Assembly (NCBI RefSeq): GCF_024362695.1
Contig: NC_065415.1
Span: forward strand, 16,409,438-16,473,437
Length of the DNA: 64,000 nucleotides
Direction of reading: 5' to 3'
Origin: Pectinophora gossypiella
Lineage: Eukaryota > Arthropoda > Insecta > Lepidoptera > Gelechiidae
This document shows, piece after piece, positions 24,701 through 30,961 of this stretch (positions are counted from its first letter, which is position 1; every line of letters starts with the position of its first letter). The notes under the pieces were generated by a model. It did not search any database and was not told the origin of the DNA. It worked only from the letters and a program-made list of their open reading frames with translations. The translations under genes and the position numbers were made by a program.

Positions 24701-27700
24701 TTGATGAGAAGTGTAGATTGTACCTGATATGATGTCCGACGAAGTCACATGCAAATGTAAATATCCAATAGTACCTATCTATGGTAGCACTTCCTTTGTC
24801 ATCGTGGCCGATAACTTTAGCACTAAAGGGTACCTATATGACTGGATCAAAAATAAATAATGAAATATAGAAATAGAAGCCAGTCTAGGCTTAGTTAGAC
24901 TCGACGTCATCATTTTTCGTATTGACTTATTTACAAATTTCTATGAGAGACTTATTCCAGGCTATGTTCCCCAAACATATTTTCTTATTACATAATTATT
25001 CAAAAATATCACCCCTAATCGAATCGTCGATCGATCGTTTGAATCACCTAATTGTCCGAAAAATTAAGATGATTCCGTGCTTCGGAGGGCACGTTAAGCC
25101 GTTGGTCCCGGCTATTAGCCGTAAAAACACCTCCACCAACCCGCATTGGAGCAGCGTGATGGAGTATGCTCTATACCCCCTCCGGTTGATTGAGGGAAGG
25201 CCTGTGACCAGCAGTGGGACGTATATAGGCAGTTTATGTATTCAAAAATGTAAGTAATGGCAGAAGCATAATGTGTACATGGTGTTAGTGACATCGTAAC
25301 GAATACTGAGGGGGATGATTCAGACCATGATTTTGAGTTAATGTCAAGTGGAATTTTCCATCGCAAAATTCATGATATTTTTATGATTTTTTTACATTTC
25401 TTTCAACACATTTTTTTCATTTTTTTACAGCGCCATTTATATTTTAATTTACTAAGTTGTCACCTTTGCATAGTTTAATTTTTAAATGAATTCCATCACG
25501 TAACAAACTGCCTTGTGCAGTCAGCAACAAGCTCTACGCAGAGGTGTTTAATTAATATTCTTCTATATTGCAGATTGTTCTTCAAACCATAAGTTTCTCA
25601 AAAGTAAATTCGAGATATCTAAACCGGTGGAACGGAATCTCTAAACCGGTTTCTTGTTTGTTTCTCATTACTCATGCGGTGTACACACAACATTCACTTT
25701 AAGACCTTTTACAGACAATGCACTTAGCTCCATACTACGTAGTTTATGTACTTACTTACTGAGCCAACTAGATTTATGAGCAATGGCATGTACCTACACA
25801 GTAGTCTGCTTGACAACATAGTAGAATAAGATACTGGCGTGTGATGGTATCAATCGTGAAACGTCGTACTCATGGTTAATTCGTCATATTCATGTAGGAA
25901 AGTGAGAATGGTATGTAAGGATAATCAATGGGAATTTGATTGTTCATGGTATGAAAGGAGGATGGTTAAGGAATGGGGCGTAAGGCAGTTTTAAAAAGTA
26001 AGAAAAGGGAGTCTTTGCTGCGATGTCGGTCGGGTGAGAGGATTTTTGTTTGAATATAAGGTGTAAAGATATTTAAAATATCCTGAGTTATTTCATTATC
26101 CCACATTCATTATAATTTGACATAAAACAAATAGCACTACCCCGGTATCCCCGAAGGGGTAGGCAGAGCTACCTATATAGCATCTATACATATAGGTACA
26201 CCCACTCCTCACCAGCTATGATGAAGTCCCATGTAATAGAGGGCGAGTCCATGGCCATTAACTGAATTCAAACTCTTAAAGTTGCATTCAGACGATTAGA
26301 ACCCAAGCCGGGATTGGAACCCCACACCACGTGTAAGTCAGGCGGATTTTATTTCTTTAGAACAAACTTCTATCCCAGTTTTGCATCCCATAACCCTAGG
26401 GTCATTTACCTCAAATGTCCTTCAGCCAACAATGCATCATCCTCATTGTACAGCTGTTTATAAAACAACTAACAAAGAGTCCTTTGAACTTTGTACGTAA
26501 TATTGTGTACTTTATATTAACAATACGTCGTGAAGCCACATAATGTGTTTATAAGTAACACCGAGGTTTCATAAGATTTATTACAGTGGTATTTGTCTTG
26601 GTTTACCTATTCTATATAATAATATTCTATTACGTATCGTACAATAACAAATAAACTTAAACGCCTATTTTCCATCGGGGTAAGCAGAGATTATTTCTAG
26701 CTGGTTCAGAGTAGGCCATAGTAAATATTTTTTTAAGGAAATCTCCAATTTCATGTTATTATTATTGCGTATGGCAATCGCCATACATCAACCGCCAAAT
26801 CGCCATCTTTGGTATGGTATGGTTGCGTTTAGTGTGCGGTAGAGCTTGCCGCTCTAGGATTGGCTTGCACAGCCATGAAAGAAAGTGCATTTCTTCGAGG
26901 CAATGACGTCATAAATCGTCTGGAACAGACGTATAAGGCCAACGATGATGATAAAGAAGGCAAACAAAAATAAAATATCCTGGGTGGATCATAAATCCAG
27001 CTTAAGCTCCCTTAACCAAGTCTGTCTGTACCACCAAGTAATAATTTCATGTTCTGATCGATGTACACACGCGGTGTAAGCACATAACTCTTTATTTTTC
27101 ACTTTCCTTCCACCGACTGTAATTGGAATAACATTGTATTTAAGTCTATAAATTATGTAATACAAACTGGATTTAAAAAAAAAGAAAAGAAAGGAAAACA
27201 TGAAACAGTAGGTCTAGGGCCCTGTGCTGGGAGGTTTTCTGACCACTTCTTTCCCTCAGCGTTACAGATTCCGATGTGGTAGTAGTTTTACAGCTAGTTA
27301 CATAATATGTAATTTAATTTTAGACGTTCAAAAAGCGCTAACTTTGTAAGCCAATTTTGAAAAATAAATATTTTTGAATTTTTAATTTTTATGTTCCGCG
27401 AGGGTCGCGAGGTGGGGAGCAGGATTCTCTATGAAATGGACCCGCGGTGCCCCAATGAATACACAATCGTACATTACAAAATCCTAAACCAGGACGAGCA
27501 GTGTCAATTAGCCTTTGTATGTAGGTGACCTAGCAGTTGAAGTTTGAGGTTGTTAAATCTACGTATAATGATGACTTAATAAAGTTTCTTCTTACTCCAG
27601 GGTCTGTGGATGGGCATCCTCACCGGCGCGGGGTGCCTATCGCGCGCGCTGGGCCCAGTCTTCGTATCCACGGTGTACGCGCGGCGAGGCCCCGACGCCA

Positions 27701-27951
27701 CCTTCGGGTCCACCGCGGGCCTCACACTCGCGGCCCTGCTGGGCCTGCGCCTCGTCTACAACCGGCTCCGCCCCCCGGACCTTACAATATCGCCCCCGCC
27801 GCAGGAGATGGTCCCGCTAAACACTGAGAAGAACAGTAACTCGAACCACACTGCGCTTCCAGGTGTAATGGTAGACTCTAATGATGATAAGAAACAAGAC
27901 GTAAATGAGACTAAAGAAGGTGAATTACATAGGAAAGAGCTTGAGACGTGA
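3723..27951 (+). CDS. MFSD8: MFSD8/CLN7-like lysosomal major facilitator protein (7 exons, complete)
   Basis: Coding exons are 3723-3785, 6200-6352, 19548-19791, 19984-20310, 20743-20989, 21971-22241 and 27601-27951. Joined they give 1656 nt, 551 residues, with every splice phase consistent and all introns GT-AG. The product is a 12-TM MFS protein. The closest family I recognise is MFSD8 (CLN7), a lysosomal membrane protein implicated in chloride/solute transport and in neuronal ceroid lipofuscinosis in humans (518 residues). Matching landmarks are RWRSVYVIYFTMF at the start of TM1, GVWPYL, PLFGLWANR (the MFS loop between TM2 and TM3), a YL-ERT stretch in TM4-5, LETLATSLTMDQFAW in TM7, CIPWG, W-C-E-D before TM10, and LGPRPQGLWMG at TM11. 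An N-A-T glycosylation sequon lies in the predicted luminal loop of exon 6. The cytosolic C-tail is about 60 residues, longer than in vertebrates. The N-terminus has GPLLE, close to but not exactly the acidic dileucine signal of the human protein. Confidence 0.92.
3786..6199. other. MFSD8-like intron 1 with a LINE 3' end, otherwise unremarkable
   Basis: AT-rich intron. The only repeat clearly recognised is the non-LTR 3'-end copy near 4412-4530. No other coding segment or RNA gene is seen. Confidence 0.6.
4412..4530 (+). repeat. 3' end of a non-LTR retrotransposon family (copy 1)
   Basis: The stretch from GAGAAGCTGCAGTAGTTTTA to CTGAATAAAGATATTTTTGA recurs on the minus strand at 32462-32575 and 54782-54920, and partly on the plus strand at 47535-47592. 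It ends in an AATAAA and a TTTGAATTTGAATT tail, as LINE 3' ends do. Confidence 0.6.
6200..6352 (+). CDS. MFSD8: MFSD8-like exon 2 of 7
   Basis: Acceptor gttgcag, donor gtattt, 51 codons, phase 0 at both ends. It encodes residues 22-72: the SPEGPLLE segment, the conserved RERWRSVYVIYFTMF entry into TM1 and the GVWPYLDK end of TM1. Confidence 0.93.
6399..6596. mobile_element. MITE with about 27-bp imperfect terminal inverted repeats
   Basis: The left end GGGCTAACATGCTCAACGTG and the reverse complement of the right end (GGCTAACAGGCGCAACGTG) match closely and continue into GAYAAAATT. The interior is AT-rich without a reading frame. It lies 46 bp into the intron after exon 2. The target duplication is unclear, so the superfamily is not assigned. 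Confidence 0.65.
7107..7475. mobile_element. Long-TIR foldback MITE, copy 1
   Basis: The left arm (GAAGACACCATCTAATTT... CCGAAAAGAAAAGGGACGGA...) is an imperfect inverted repeat, about 90 bp long, of the right arm (TCCGTCCCTTTCCTTTTCGACGG... AGGTGTCTGCAGGAATC). A second copy with the same arms lies at 29283-29640. No coding capacity. Confidence 0.75.
7855..7945 (+). repeat. Dispersed repeat, copy 1
   Basis: AACAGAAAGCTCGGTGAGGT and ACTTAGTTCATCTTGCGATG recur in similar order at about 50560-50640. Class unknown; probably the remnant of a retroelement. Confidence 0.4.
8901..9090. mobile_element. Short MITE-like inverted repeat element
   Basis: The ends TGAGCATTCACTTGTAA and TTACAAGTGAACGCTCA are inverted repeats with one mismatch over 17 bp, enclosing a 190-bp non-coding segment. 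The target duplication is unclear. Confidence 0.55.
9457..10112. mobile_element. Unclassified MITE with 8-bp TSD and CATAA/TTATG arrays
   Basis: Flanked by the perfect direct repeat TTCTAAGG (9449-9456 and 10113-10120). The ends are GGGATTCTCTT and, in reverse complement, GGGTTCTCTAT. The left half carries many CATAA motifs and the right half their complement TTATG, so the motifs are arranged as a large imperfect inverted array. Near the middle a strong GC hairpin (about 9715-9752, arms AGGGTGGCCC and GGGCCACCC) interrupts the AT-rich sequence. No transposase. A GGG-start TIR with an 8-9-bp duplication would fit Merlin-like elements, but this is not established. Confidence 0.7.
10284..10332 (+). 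mobile_element. 49-bp 5'-truncated LINE end with TSD
   Basis: The insert (GCTGCACCGACAAGAGCGTG... then a GATGATGATG tail) is flanked by the perfect 11-bp duplication ATATATAGACT (10273-10283 and 10333-10343). The same 3' end closes the longer copy at 33639-33810. Confidence 0.8.
10740..10850 (+). repeat. Probable retroelement 3' end with (TATC)n tail
   Basis: ACTAAATAAAGATTTTATC runs into TATCTATCTATC, resembling a LINE polyadenylation region followed by a microsatellite tail. No second copy was seen in the window. Confidence 0.35.
11003..11254 (+). repeat. Poly(A)-type LINE 3' region, copy 1
   Basis: Reads as a diverged plus-strand copy of the element inserted in minus orientation at 53417-53700. 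Shared landmarks are CCGATACCGACC, CATTCAGCGCTTTCGC, GACGCCCTGAGCC, AAGTAGTTAATGC and AATAAGTCAC. Confidence 0.6.
12105..12245. repeat. Degenerate SINE/LINE 3'-end remnant
   Basis: The string CATCATCAACC... CCCACTGCTGGGTATAAGCCTCC resembles the CCCAGCAGTGGGACGT 3' domain of the SINEs in this window, in minus orientation and strongly diverged. Confidence 0.4.
12267..12387. repeat. 121-bp near-palindromic hairpin (MITE or miRNA-like)
   Basis: Starts ATCGAAGCAATT and ends AATTGCTTCGAT. CAATATTG and ATTTGACATTTG are repeated in inverted order towards a loop near 12320. The whole segment can fold into one long imperfect stem. Confidence 0.6.
14315..14342 (+). repeat. (GAAA)n microsatellite
   Basis: Seven tandem GAAA units. 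Confidence 0.9.
14693..14752 (+). repeat. Dispersed repeat pair member
   Basis: GAGGTAAACCTAACTCAGCC and GGGGAGCGGAGAGTTGCCGT recur in reverse complement at 51275-51335. Class unknown. Confidence 0.5.
16003..16303 (+). repeat. 5' LTR
   Basis: TG...CA boundaries. It contains a TATA-like CCTTATAAGACG near 16131 and the polyadenylation signal CCAATAAAAG near 16197, so it has the expected U3-R-U5 signals. Identical to the 3' LTR. Confidence 0.9.
17182..17446 (+). pseudogene. Integrase C-terminal (GPY/F) remnant of gypsy-type pol
   Basis: The frame beginning at the ATG near 17183 runs through a basic region, then LGPKYLGPYQIVKII, the GPY/F motif typical of Ty3/gypsy integrase C-termini, and ends HLRLIPNPNLE then TGA at 17444-17446. 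An in-frame TAA at 17285-17287 breaks it just before the GPY motif. Upstream pol domains are missing. Confidence 0.7.
17520..17704 (+). repeat. Four spaced GCCTCTGAGTTT motifs
   Basis: Copies start at 17520, 17579, 17640 and 17693 (spacing 59, 61 and 53 bp) between the integrase remnant and the 3' LTR. The sequence between them is not well conserved. Confidence 0.55.
17988..18288 (+). repeat. 3' LTR
   Basis: Identical to the 5' LTR. Followed by the target duplication TACA and then directly by the microsatellite tail of a minus-oriented SINE. Confidence 0.9.
18293..18628 (-). mobile_element. tRNA-derived SINE, family 1, copy A (split by the LTR element)
   Basis: Minus orientation. Its 5' head reads GCCTCCGTGGTCTAGTGGTT with a B-box-like GGTTCGATTCC, and its 3' end reads CCCAGCAGTGGGACGTATAT then a TATG tail. 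The SINE's duplication, ATATTGAYGATA, is at 18629-18640 and, on the far side of the LTR element, at 15985-15996. The LTR element therefore inserted into the SINE tail. Confidence 0.85.
18902..19030 (+). repeat. Dispersed ATCCCCGAAGG repeat, copy 1
   Basis: Conserved landmarks are ATCCCCGAAGGAATAGGCAG, CACTCCTCGCCGGCTATGTT and AAGTCCCATGTAATAGGAGC. Related copies lie at 26146-26345, 42147-42262 and, on the minus strand, 51128-51235. Probably a SINE-like family. Confidence 0.55.
19040..19467 (-). mobile_element. Non-LTR retrotransposon ORF2 C-terminal fragment
   Basis: The minus strand at 19197-19467 encodes a typical insect LINE segment that follows the reverse transcriptase: YNNAFRALLGL, RCSASGMFCEAR, FHAIMRKR, YDSPLLNRWVRLH. 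It then stops and runs into an AT-rich 3' UTR down to about 19040. It is 5'-truncated and ends 80 bp before MFSD8 exon 3, antisense to that gene. Confidence 0.75.
19548..19791 (+). CDS. MFSD8: MFSD8-like exon 3 of 7
   Basis: Acceptor ttttccag, donor gtgagt, ends in phase 1. Encodes TM2 and TM3 with the loop PLFGLWANRAASARAPLL (MFS motif A region) and the FARFLVGVSS end, matching MFSD8 in order. Confidence 0.95.
19984..20310 (+). CDS. MFSD8: MFSD8-like exon 4 of 7
   Basis: Acceptor atttccag, donor gtgaga, phases 1/1. Encodes residues 154-263: ANIAVARSYLSAAT, SERTRAVAGVSLAQVLGF (TM4-5), a Pro/Gly-rich loop and the TM6 segment WINALLGFVNFILFLPW. Confidence 0.95.
20743..20989 (+). CDS. MFSD8: MFSD8-like exon 5 of 7
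   Basis: Acceptor cacttccag, donor gtacct, phases 1/2. Encodes TM7 (WTLILAFFVLVFNFVLLETL), the conserved SLTMDQFAW and TM8. The exon ends in the split Arg codon of EER. Confidence 0.95.
21010..21124 (+). repeat. Poly(A)-type LINE 3' region, copy 2 (diverged)
   Basis: Matches parts of 11003-11254 and the reverse of 53417-53700: CTGGGCACCCTCAAGTCTGT and GAGAGCTCTCAGCGGTCCCC. Confidence 0.45.
21971..22241 (+). CDS. MFSD8: MFSD8-like exon 6 of 7
   Basis: Acceptor attcccag, donor gtgagc, phases 2/0. Encodes TM9 (ALLLWGGFLLTGMASVFCIP), a GC-rich luminal loop with an N-A-T sequon and Cys residues, then TM10 (LLGYACVSVGYPLGVTLIQT) and FSKVLGPRPQ. Confidence 0.95.
22354..22699 (-). mobile_element. 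tRNA-derived SINE, family 1, copy B (head duplicated twice)
   Basis: Full-length minus-oriented copy flanked by the perfect 12-bp duplication AATTTTATACCT (22342-22353 and 22700-22711). Its 5' head is present twice as 17-bp units GACCACGGAGGCTGTCA (22667-22683, 22684-22700), both inside the duplication. Confidence 0.9.
22713..22925 (+). repeat. Dispersed repeat (TTCGTTACGATG family)
   Basis: CCCTCAGTATTCGTTACGATG near 22780 and a weaker second TTTTCGTTACGATGTCAATA near 22900. The first part recurs on the minus strand at 25266-25378. Confidence 0.5.
23074..24713 (+). mobile_element. Tc1-type DNA transposon, apparently intact (1640 bp)
   Basis: Perfect 27-bp terminal inverted repeats beginning CACTTCTCATCAAAAAAATC, each bordered by TA (23072-23073 and 24714-24715), the Tc1/mariner target duplication. 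One uninterrupted transposase reading frame lies inside. No frameshift or stop is visible, which suggests recent arrival or ongoing activity. It lies in intron 6 of the MFSD8-like gene, same strand. Confidence 0.93.
23411..24439 (+). CDS. Tc1-type transposase (DD34E), full length
   Basis: 342 residues, the usual size for Tc1-like transposases. It catalyses cut-and-paste transposition after binding the element's inverted repeats in the nucleus. The N-terminus (about 1-110) contains paired helix-turn-helix DNA-binding segments (SQRVVAARLHLSLSSVHRVY and TIRRRLKDRG), with a basic RRSGSGRNR linker. The catalytic residues are D150 (LFSDECK), D244 (FMHDNARAHTA) and E279 (SPDMNPIERLWDELKRR). Exactly 34 residues separate the last two, which defines the Tc1 class. 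The ATG at 23411 fits the family N-terminus. An AATAAA follows the stop directly. The frame is independent of the host gene. Confidence 0.95.
   Translation: MDTSPTEAAQVVALLDSGLSQRVVAARLHLSLSSVHRVYKRYRETGLFTRRSGSGRNRVTSERDDRFIVTTSLRNRRLNAFQLQQRLRVVRRVAVSDSTIRRRLKDRGLVPHKPANGPKLTADHRRARLNFAREHLNWSYLQWSKVLFSDECKIMLYGNDGRNKVYRRDGERYAQCCIEEKVSYGGGSWTVWGGISADGKTELAFVSGPRLPALNCHRYVEECLEPHVMPYAHFIGNGFIFMHDNARAHTAGVVRDYLNEVDISIMEWPARSPDMNPIERLWDELKRRIRARDPAPETLSQLQDAIQEEWDNIPQHVIVTLIRSMKNRMEAVIRARGGNTSY
25037..25245 (+). mobile_element. tRNA-derived SINE, family 1, copy C (5'-truncated)
   Basis: Starts at the central domain (GAATCACCTAATTGTCCG), lacks the tRNA-like head, and continues through TCCGTGCTTCGGAGGGCACG to the AGCAGTGGGACGTATATAGG 3' end. 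Confidence 0.8.
25266..25378 (-). repeat. Dispersed repeat (TTCGTTACGATG family), minus copy
   Basis: Reverse complement of the 22713-22800 repeat: GACATCGTAACGAATACTGA, then the GGAATTTTCCATCGCA end. Confidence 0.55.
26146..26345 (+). repeat. Dispersed ATCCCCGAAGG repeat, copy 2
   Basis: Starts ATCCCCGAAGGGGTAGGCAG, continues through AAGTCCCATGTAATAG and ends near GCCGGGATTGGAACCCCACA, which gives the longest copy of this family in the window. Confidence 0.6.
26663..26755 (-). mobile_element. LINE C-terminal remnant
   Basis: Minus-strand similarity to the end of the 29808-30101 copy: ATCGGGGTAAGCAGAGA encodes the reverse of an SAYPxGK ending, and a block AAGGAAATCTCCAATTTC is shared. Confidence 0.5.
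27215..27395 (+). repeat. Non-LTR retrotransposon 3' UTR copy
   Basis: CTAGGGCCCTGTGCTGGGAGG to AAATAAATATTTTTGAATTT. The first block is matched in reverse complement near 32560-32575, linking it to the 4412-4530 family. Confidence 0.5.
27601..27951 (+). CDS. MFSD8: MFSD8-like exon 7 of 7 (terminal)
   Basis: Acceptor cttactccag, then GLWMGILTGAGCLSRALGPVF (TM11), the VYARRGPDATFG loop and TM12, and a hydrophilic Asn/Asp/Lys-rich tail. Stops at TGA 27949-27951. Confidence 0.95.
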   Translation, partial: GLWMGILTGAGCLSRALGPVFVSTVYARRGPDATFGSTAGLTLAALLGLRLVYNRLRPPDLTISPPPQEMVPLNTEKNSNSNHTALPGVMVDSNDDKKQDVNETKEGELHRKELET

Positions 27952-27971
27952 CGAAGGTTTTGCCCTTTGTT

Positions 27972-28307
27972 ATGGGCCACATTCACAGGGCTGCGTGCCG
28001 GACACCCACAGTGCCGCGACCCAGGCTGGTTCAGGCTGGGTCGTTTATTTAACCTCATTGGACTCGGGTTTCCGGACACAGTAGTTAAGTTAGTTTGGAT
28101 TTCTAAAAGACATTAGACCTTTAAAACGACGGGAGGTTTTCTGAAAGTTGGTCAACAATACTTGATTTTTTAAACTCTACACCGGCGCCACACTTCGTAA
28201 ATTGTGATATTTTGAGGTTAAGAATATTCCCAGCAAAAAGGTGATTTGAACTAAATAAGTACCAGGCCGTGCCGCGTCCGGCATACAGGATTGTGAATGT
28301 GGCCCAT
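27972..28307. mobile_element. MITE-like inverted repeat in the MFSD8 3' UTR
   Basis: ATGGGCCACATTCACA at 27972 is repeated exactly in inverted orientation at the right end (TGTGAATGTGGCCCAT). The similarity continues inward through a CTG..TGCCGGAC block. The pair encloses about 340 bp and begins 20 bp after the stop codon. Confidence 0.65.
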
Positions 28308-28505
28308 CACCCGATTGCTCGCTAAGGAGGGTTATGTTTATTGCTATGGTAATCAGTCCAGGTTTAAATGTACTGTGTTCTTTAGTAATCTTTTAATAGG
28401 GAAGACACTGCGCCAAACTAAGGTGTTCACTGAGGGTGTTCATAAATAAGCACTTATGAAATGTAAGAGCCATTTGTTAAGATTATAAATGTACTTTCGG
28501 TAAAT

Positions 28506-28511
28506 AATAAA
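28506..28511 (+). terminator. Candidate MFSD8 polyadenylation signal
   Basis: First plus-strand AATAAA noticed downstream of the MFSD8 stop (555 bp away). A second is at 29189. Use is inferred from position only. Confidence 0.35.
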
Positions 28512-28730
28512 ACTACCAAACAAAAATGTAAGCATCGACAGCAACCATCGAACACAAGCTGTAAGTACCTACCTCAAACAAGCGACTCTTGCCAGAAATG
28601 CTCAATAATTTTCTTGTTTGCTCGATTATTACTCCTATTAGGACTTTTTGGCTGTACCTACCTATATTTTTAATAATAATTATTATTATACGTTGATTTA
28701 CGTAGATTATATAAAGCAATAATTTAGTAG

Positions 28731-28810
28731 CTGCAAGTTGTCTTTGATTACTTGTGGCTCTGCCCACCCCATTAGGGATTACGGGCGTGAGTTTATGTAT
28801 GTATGTATGT
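28731..28810 (+). mobile_element. 80-bp 5'-truncated LINE end with TSD
   Basis: Ends ATTACGGGCGTGAGTTTATG followed by TATG repeats. Bounded by the perfect 13-bp duplication AATAATTTAGTAG (28718-28730 and 28811-28823). The same 3' end (CGTGAGTTTATGTATG) closes the LINE copy at 29808-30101. Confidence 0.85.
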
Positions 28811-29282
28811 AATAATTTAGTAGGTAATAAATGTTTTAGAGTGAATTCGATAACATGTGATATGATAACAATCGTGATGTGGCATTCGGAATCATAAGAC
28901 TGATAGGATACAATGCCATATTTTGTTTGATACATTTTCTTATTTGTAAATACCTAAGTATCATAGTTATGTAAGAGAGATTTTGATACACGGTTTGTAG
29001 TTTTATGTACTTTATTATACAGGTTTTATGGACAGGATCAGGTTTCTACAATTTATTAAATTTTATGACTTAAGTATTTTTTGCAATTTCTTTAGTATGT
29101 AGTGTTTTTTGTAATGTATAAAGTTTTGTAATGAATTAAGCAGGTGACTCGGATTTTATTGTACGTAGTTCCAAGTATCATCAATGTAAATAAAATAAAT
29201 TTTATGAAATGTAATAATTTTATTATTTACAAAAAATACAATTTAAATAAGTACATAATTATCACAGCTTACTTATTTAGTG

Positions 29283-29640
29283 GTGCTGATTCCTGTAGAC
29301 ACCATCTAATTTTATTCTAAGTTATATACCTGTCATTTTCTTTTACGCCGAATATGAAAGGGATGTGTAATTTATGGAACACACGTTAATTCTTGGATTT
29401 TTTTAAAAGGCTCCCAAAATGTTATATTGGTCAATAACCCGACAGGACACGTTGCATATCAGCGAGACGCCTATTTAATTCGTCCGGGTTATTCATTCAT
29501 TCACTATTATTATTAATTTAAATTATTATTTTTTAAATTAATAGTTGTCAATCATCCATCCCTTTCCTTTTCGGCGGATAAGAAAATCATGGGTATATAG
29601 GTAACTTAAAATAAAATTAGGTGTCTGCGGGAATCGAGGC
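29283..29640. mobile_element. Long-TIR foldback MITE, copy 2
   Basis: Same architecture as 7107-7475. The left arm contains TGTAGACACCATCTAATTTT and the right arm AAAATTAGGTGTCTGCGGGA, with the CCGAAAAGG/CCTTTTCGG block inside. Confidence 0.75.
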
Positions 29641-29807
29641 CAATGTCAGTCTGAACTGATCGTAAATACAAACCCGCTTTACATACACATTACATAATAT
29701 TATCATTTTTTGTTAGATACACAGATGCCAGGTGCTGGCGCACTTGCATGCCAGCTCCTTGCACGCACAACAAATAAATTTGCTGCTAGAAAAAATAGGA
29801 TTTCAAC

Positions 29808-30101
29808 ATACATACATAAACTCACGCCTATTTCCCACCGGGGTAAGCAGAGACTATAGAATTCCATTTGCTTCGATCCTGACACACTTCTCTTGCTCCC
29901 TCCGCATTCATCAATCGCTTCATACACGCACGCCGGTTGAGAGTAGATCGTATTGAACCTTTTCTAAGGACATCTCCAATTTGGTCATCGTAAGTCCTTC
30001 TCGGTCTTCCTCTGCCAGCCCTACCATCAACTTTCGCTTTATATACCGCTTTTGCAATTCTATTATCCTTCATCCGCTCTACGTGTCCAAACCAACCTAA
30101 C
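29808..30101 (-). mobile_element. 5'-truncated non-LTR retrotransposon with TSD
   Basis: A 294-bp minus-oriented insertion between perfect 13-bp repeats ATAGGATTTCAAC (29795-29807 and 30102-30114). It encodes the C-terminus of an insect LINE ORF2 (FGHVERMKDNRIAKAVY, GRAGRGRPRRTYDDQI, then SAYPGGK and stop). The 3' end is a (TATG)n tail. The frame is still open to the stop, so the copy is fairly young. Confidence 0.88.
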
Positions 30102-30324
30102 ATAGGATTTCAACTTTATATTATATTTGGTTTTGCGTGCAAGGAACTGGCGTGCAAGTGTGCCAGCTACTGGCATATGTATATCCCGTCTTTACTCCAA
30201 GTTAGAGTTAGTACTTGGTATACCTTTACTCCAATTTATAGTAACCTCAACAGCTGCCTCAATATTATTTATTTGCATACTATGATGGTGTACAAGTTTC
30301 CATGGTGTACGTGTCTTCACGTAC

Positions 30325-30402
30325 GGTCACGAGTACTAACATGTATGTGATAGTGCGACAGGGTTCTAAAGTGGGTTCATGATATTGCTCAAGACTGTAC
30401 TT
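30325..30402 (-). mobile_element. Internally deleted MITE copy (GTACCCACTTTAG family)
   Basis: Matches both ends, but not the middle, of the elements at 43555-43693 and 44664-44805: ACGTACGGTCACGAGTACTA and GTGCGACAGGGTTCTAAAGT. Confidence 0.5.
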
Positions 30403-30760
30403 ACTTATAATTCTATGATTATTATAGCAATTATGATTATATGTATAGTATGACATTTAGAGCTATTTTTTGCAATTAAGTAGTACCTACAATCTTTCTT
30501 GATGCAAGTTGAGTTTGTTTGTTGAATGTGACAGTGGATGCATGAATATGATTGCGGAAGTTAATAACGCTATGTGAGTCGTAGTTGTTGACCCAAGATC
30601 TAACTTGAACGGAACGAGGCGTCCTCGCCTCGTCCCTGCAATCAGCAATTTCTGATACTCGCGATCGACACTACGAGGAGCACGAAGCCAGCACCCCCGT
30701 TAGTGTAGAGATTATGTAAAGTTATGTATGTATGTCATTGGCCCGTGGTGCCTTCTCCTG

Positions 30761-30961
30761 TTACGAGTCAGCCGAAAGAACAGTCGGTCGAGGCGGCGAC
30801 GGCGGCGGCGGCACGTGGTCATCGAGTACGTCTCTGCGCATGCGCTCTGCATCATCTACTAAAAGCGGCAGGCGCGCGCGCCGCGTCTCCGGCACCGCCA
30901 GCACCGCCAGCGCACCCGTCAGCGAGCACGCGCCGTATAGGAGAGCTTGTACGTACAGGTT
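30761..30961 (-). CDS. SLC22-like (minus) exon 9 of 9
   Basis: Acceptor attctcag. LLYGACSLTGALAVLAVPET (TM12) followed by a cytosolic tail with a proline run (PPPPSPPRP). Stops TAA at 30761-30763. Confidence 0.94.
   Translation of the reverse strand, partial: NLYVQALLYGACSLTGALAVLAVPETRRARLPLLVDDAERMRRDVLDDHVPPPPSPPRPTVLSADS

Larger units (their letters stand above)
22242..27600. other. MFSD8-like intron 6 (5.4 kb), transposon-rich
   Basis: Holds SINE copies (22354-22699, 25037-25245), a Tc1-type transposon (23074-24713), dispersed repeats near 22713 and 25266, a 26146-26345 repeat and LINE ends at 26663-26755 and 27215-27395. Nothing was recognised in 25380-26140 or 26760-27210. Confidence 0.7.
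27952..30760. other. 3' region between two convergent genes
   Basis: Includes the probable MFSD8-like 3' UTR. AATAAA occurs at 28506-28511 and 29189-29194. Contains an inverted-repeat element (27972-28307), a tiny LINE insertion (28731-28810), a foldback MITE (29283-29640), a LINE fragment (29808-30101) and a MITE remnant (30325-30402). No additional gene seen. Confidence 0.6.

Noticed and set aside
26800..26960. Possible extra SINE with a GATGATGAT tail
   Set aside because: Only the tail is suggestive; no head, core or duplication was found.
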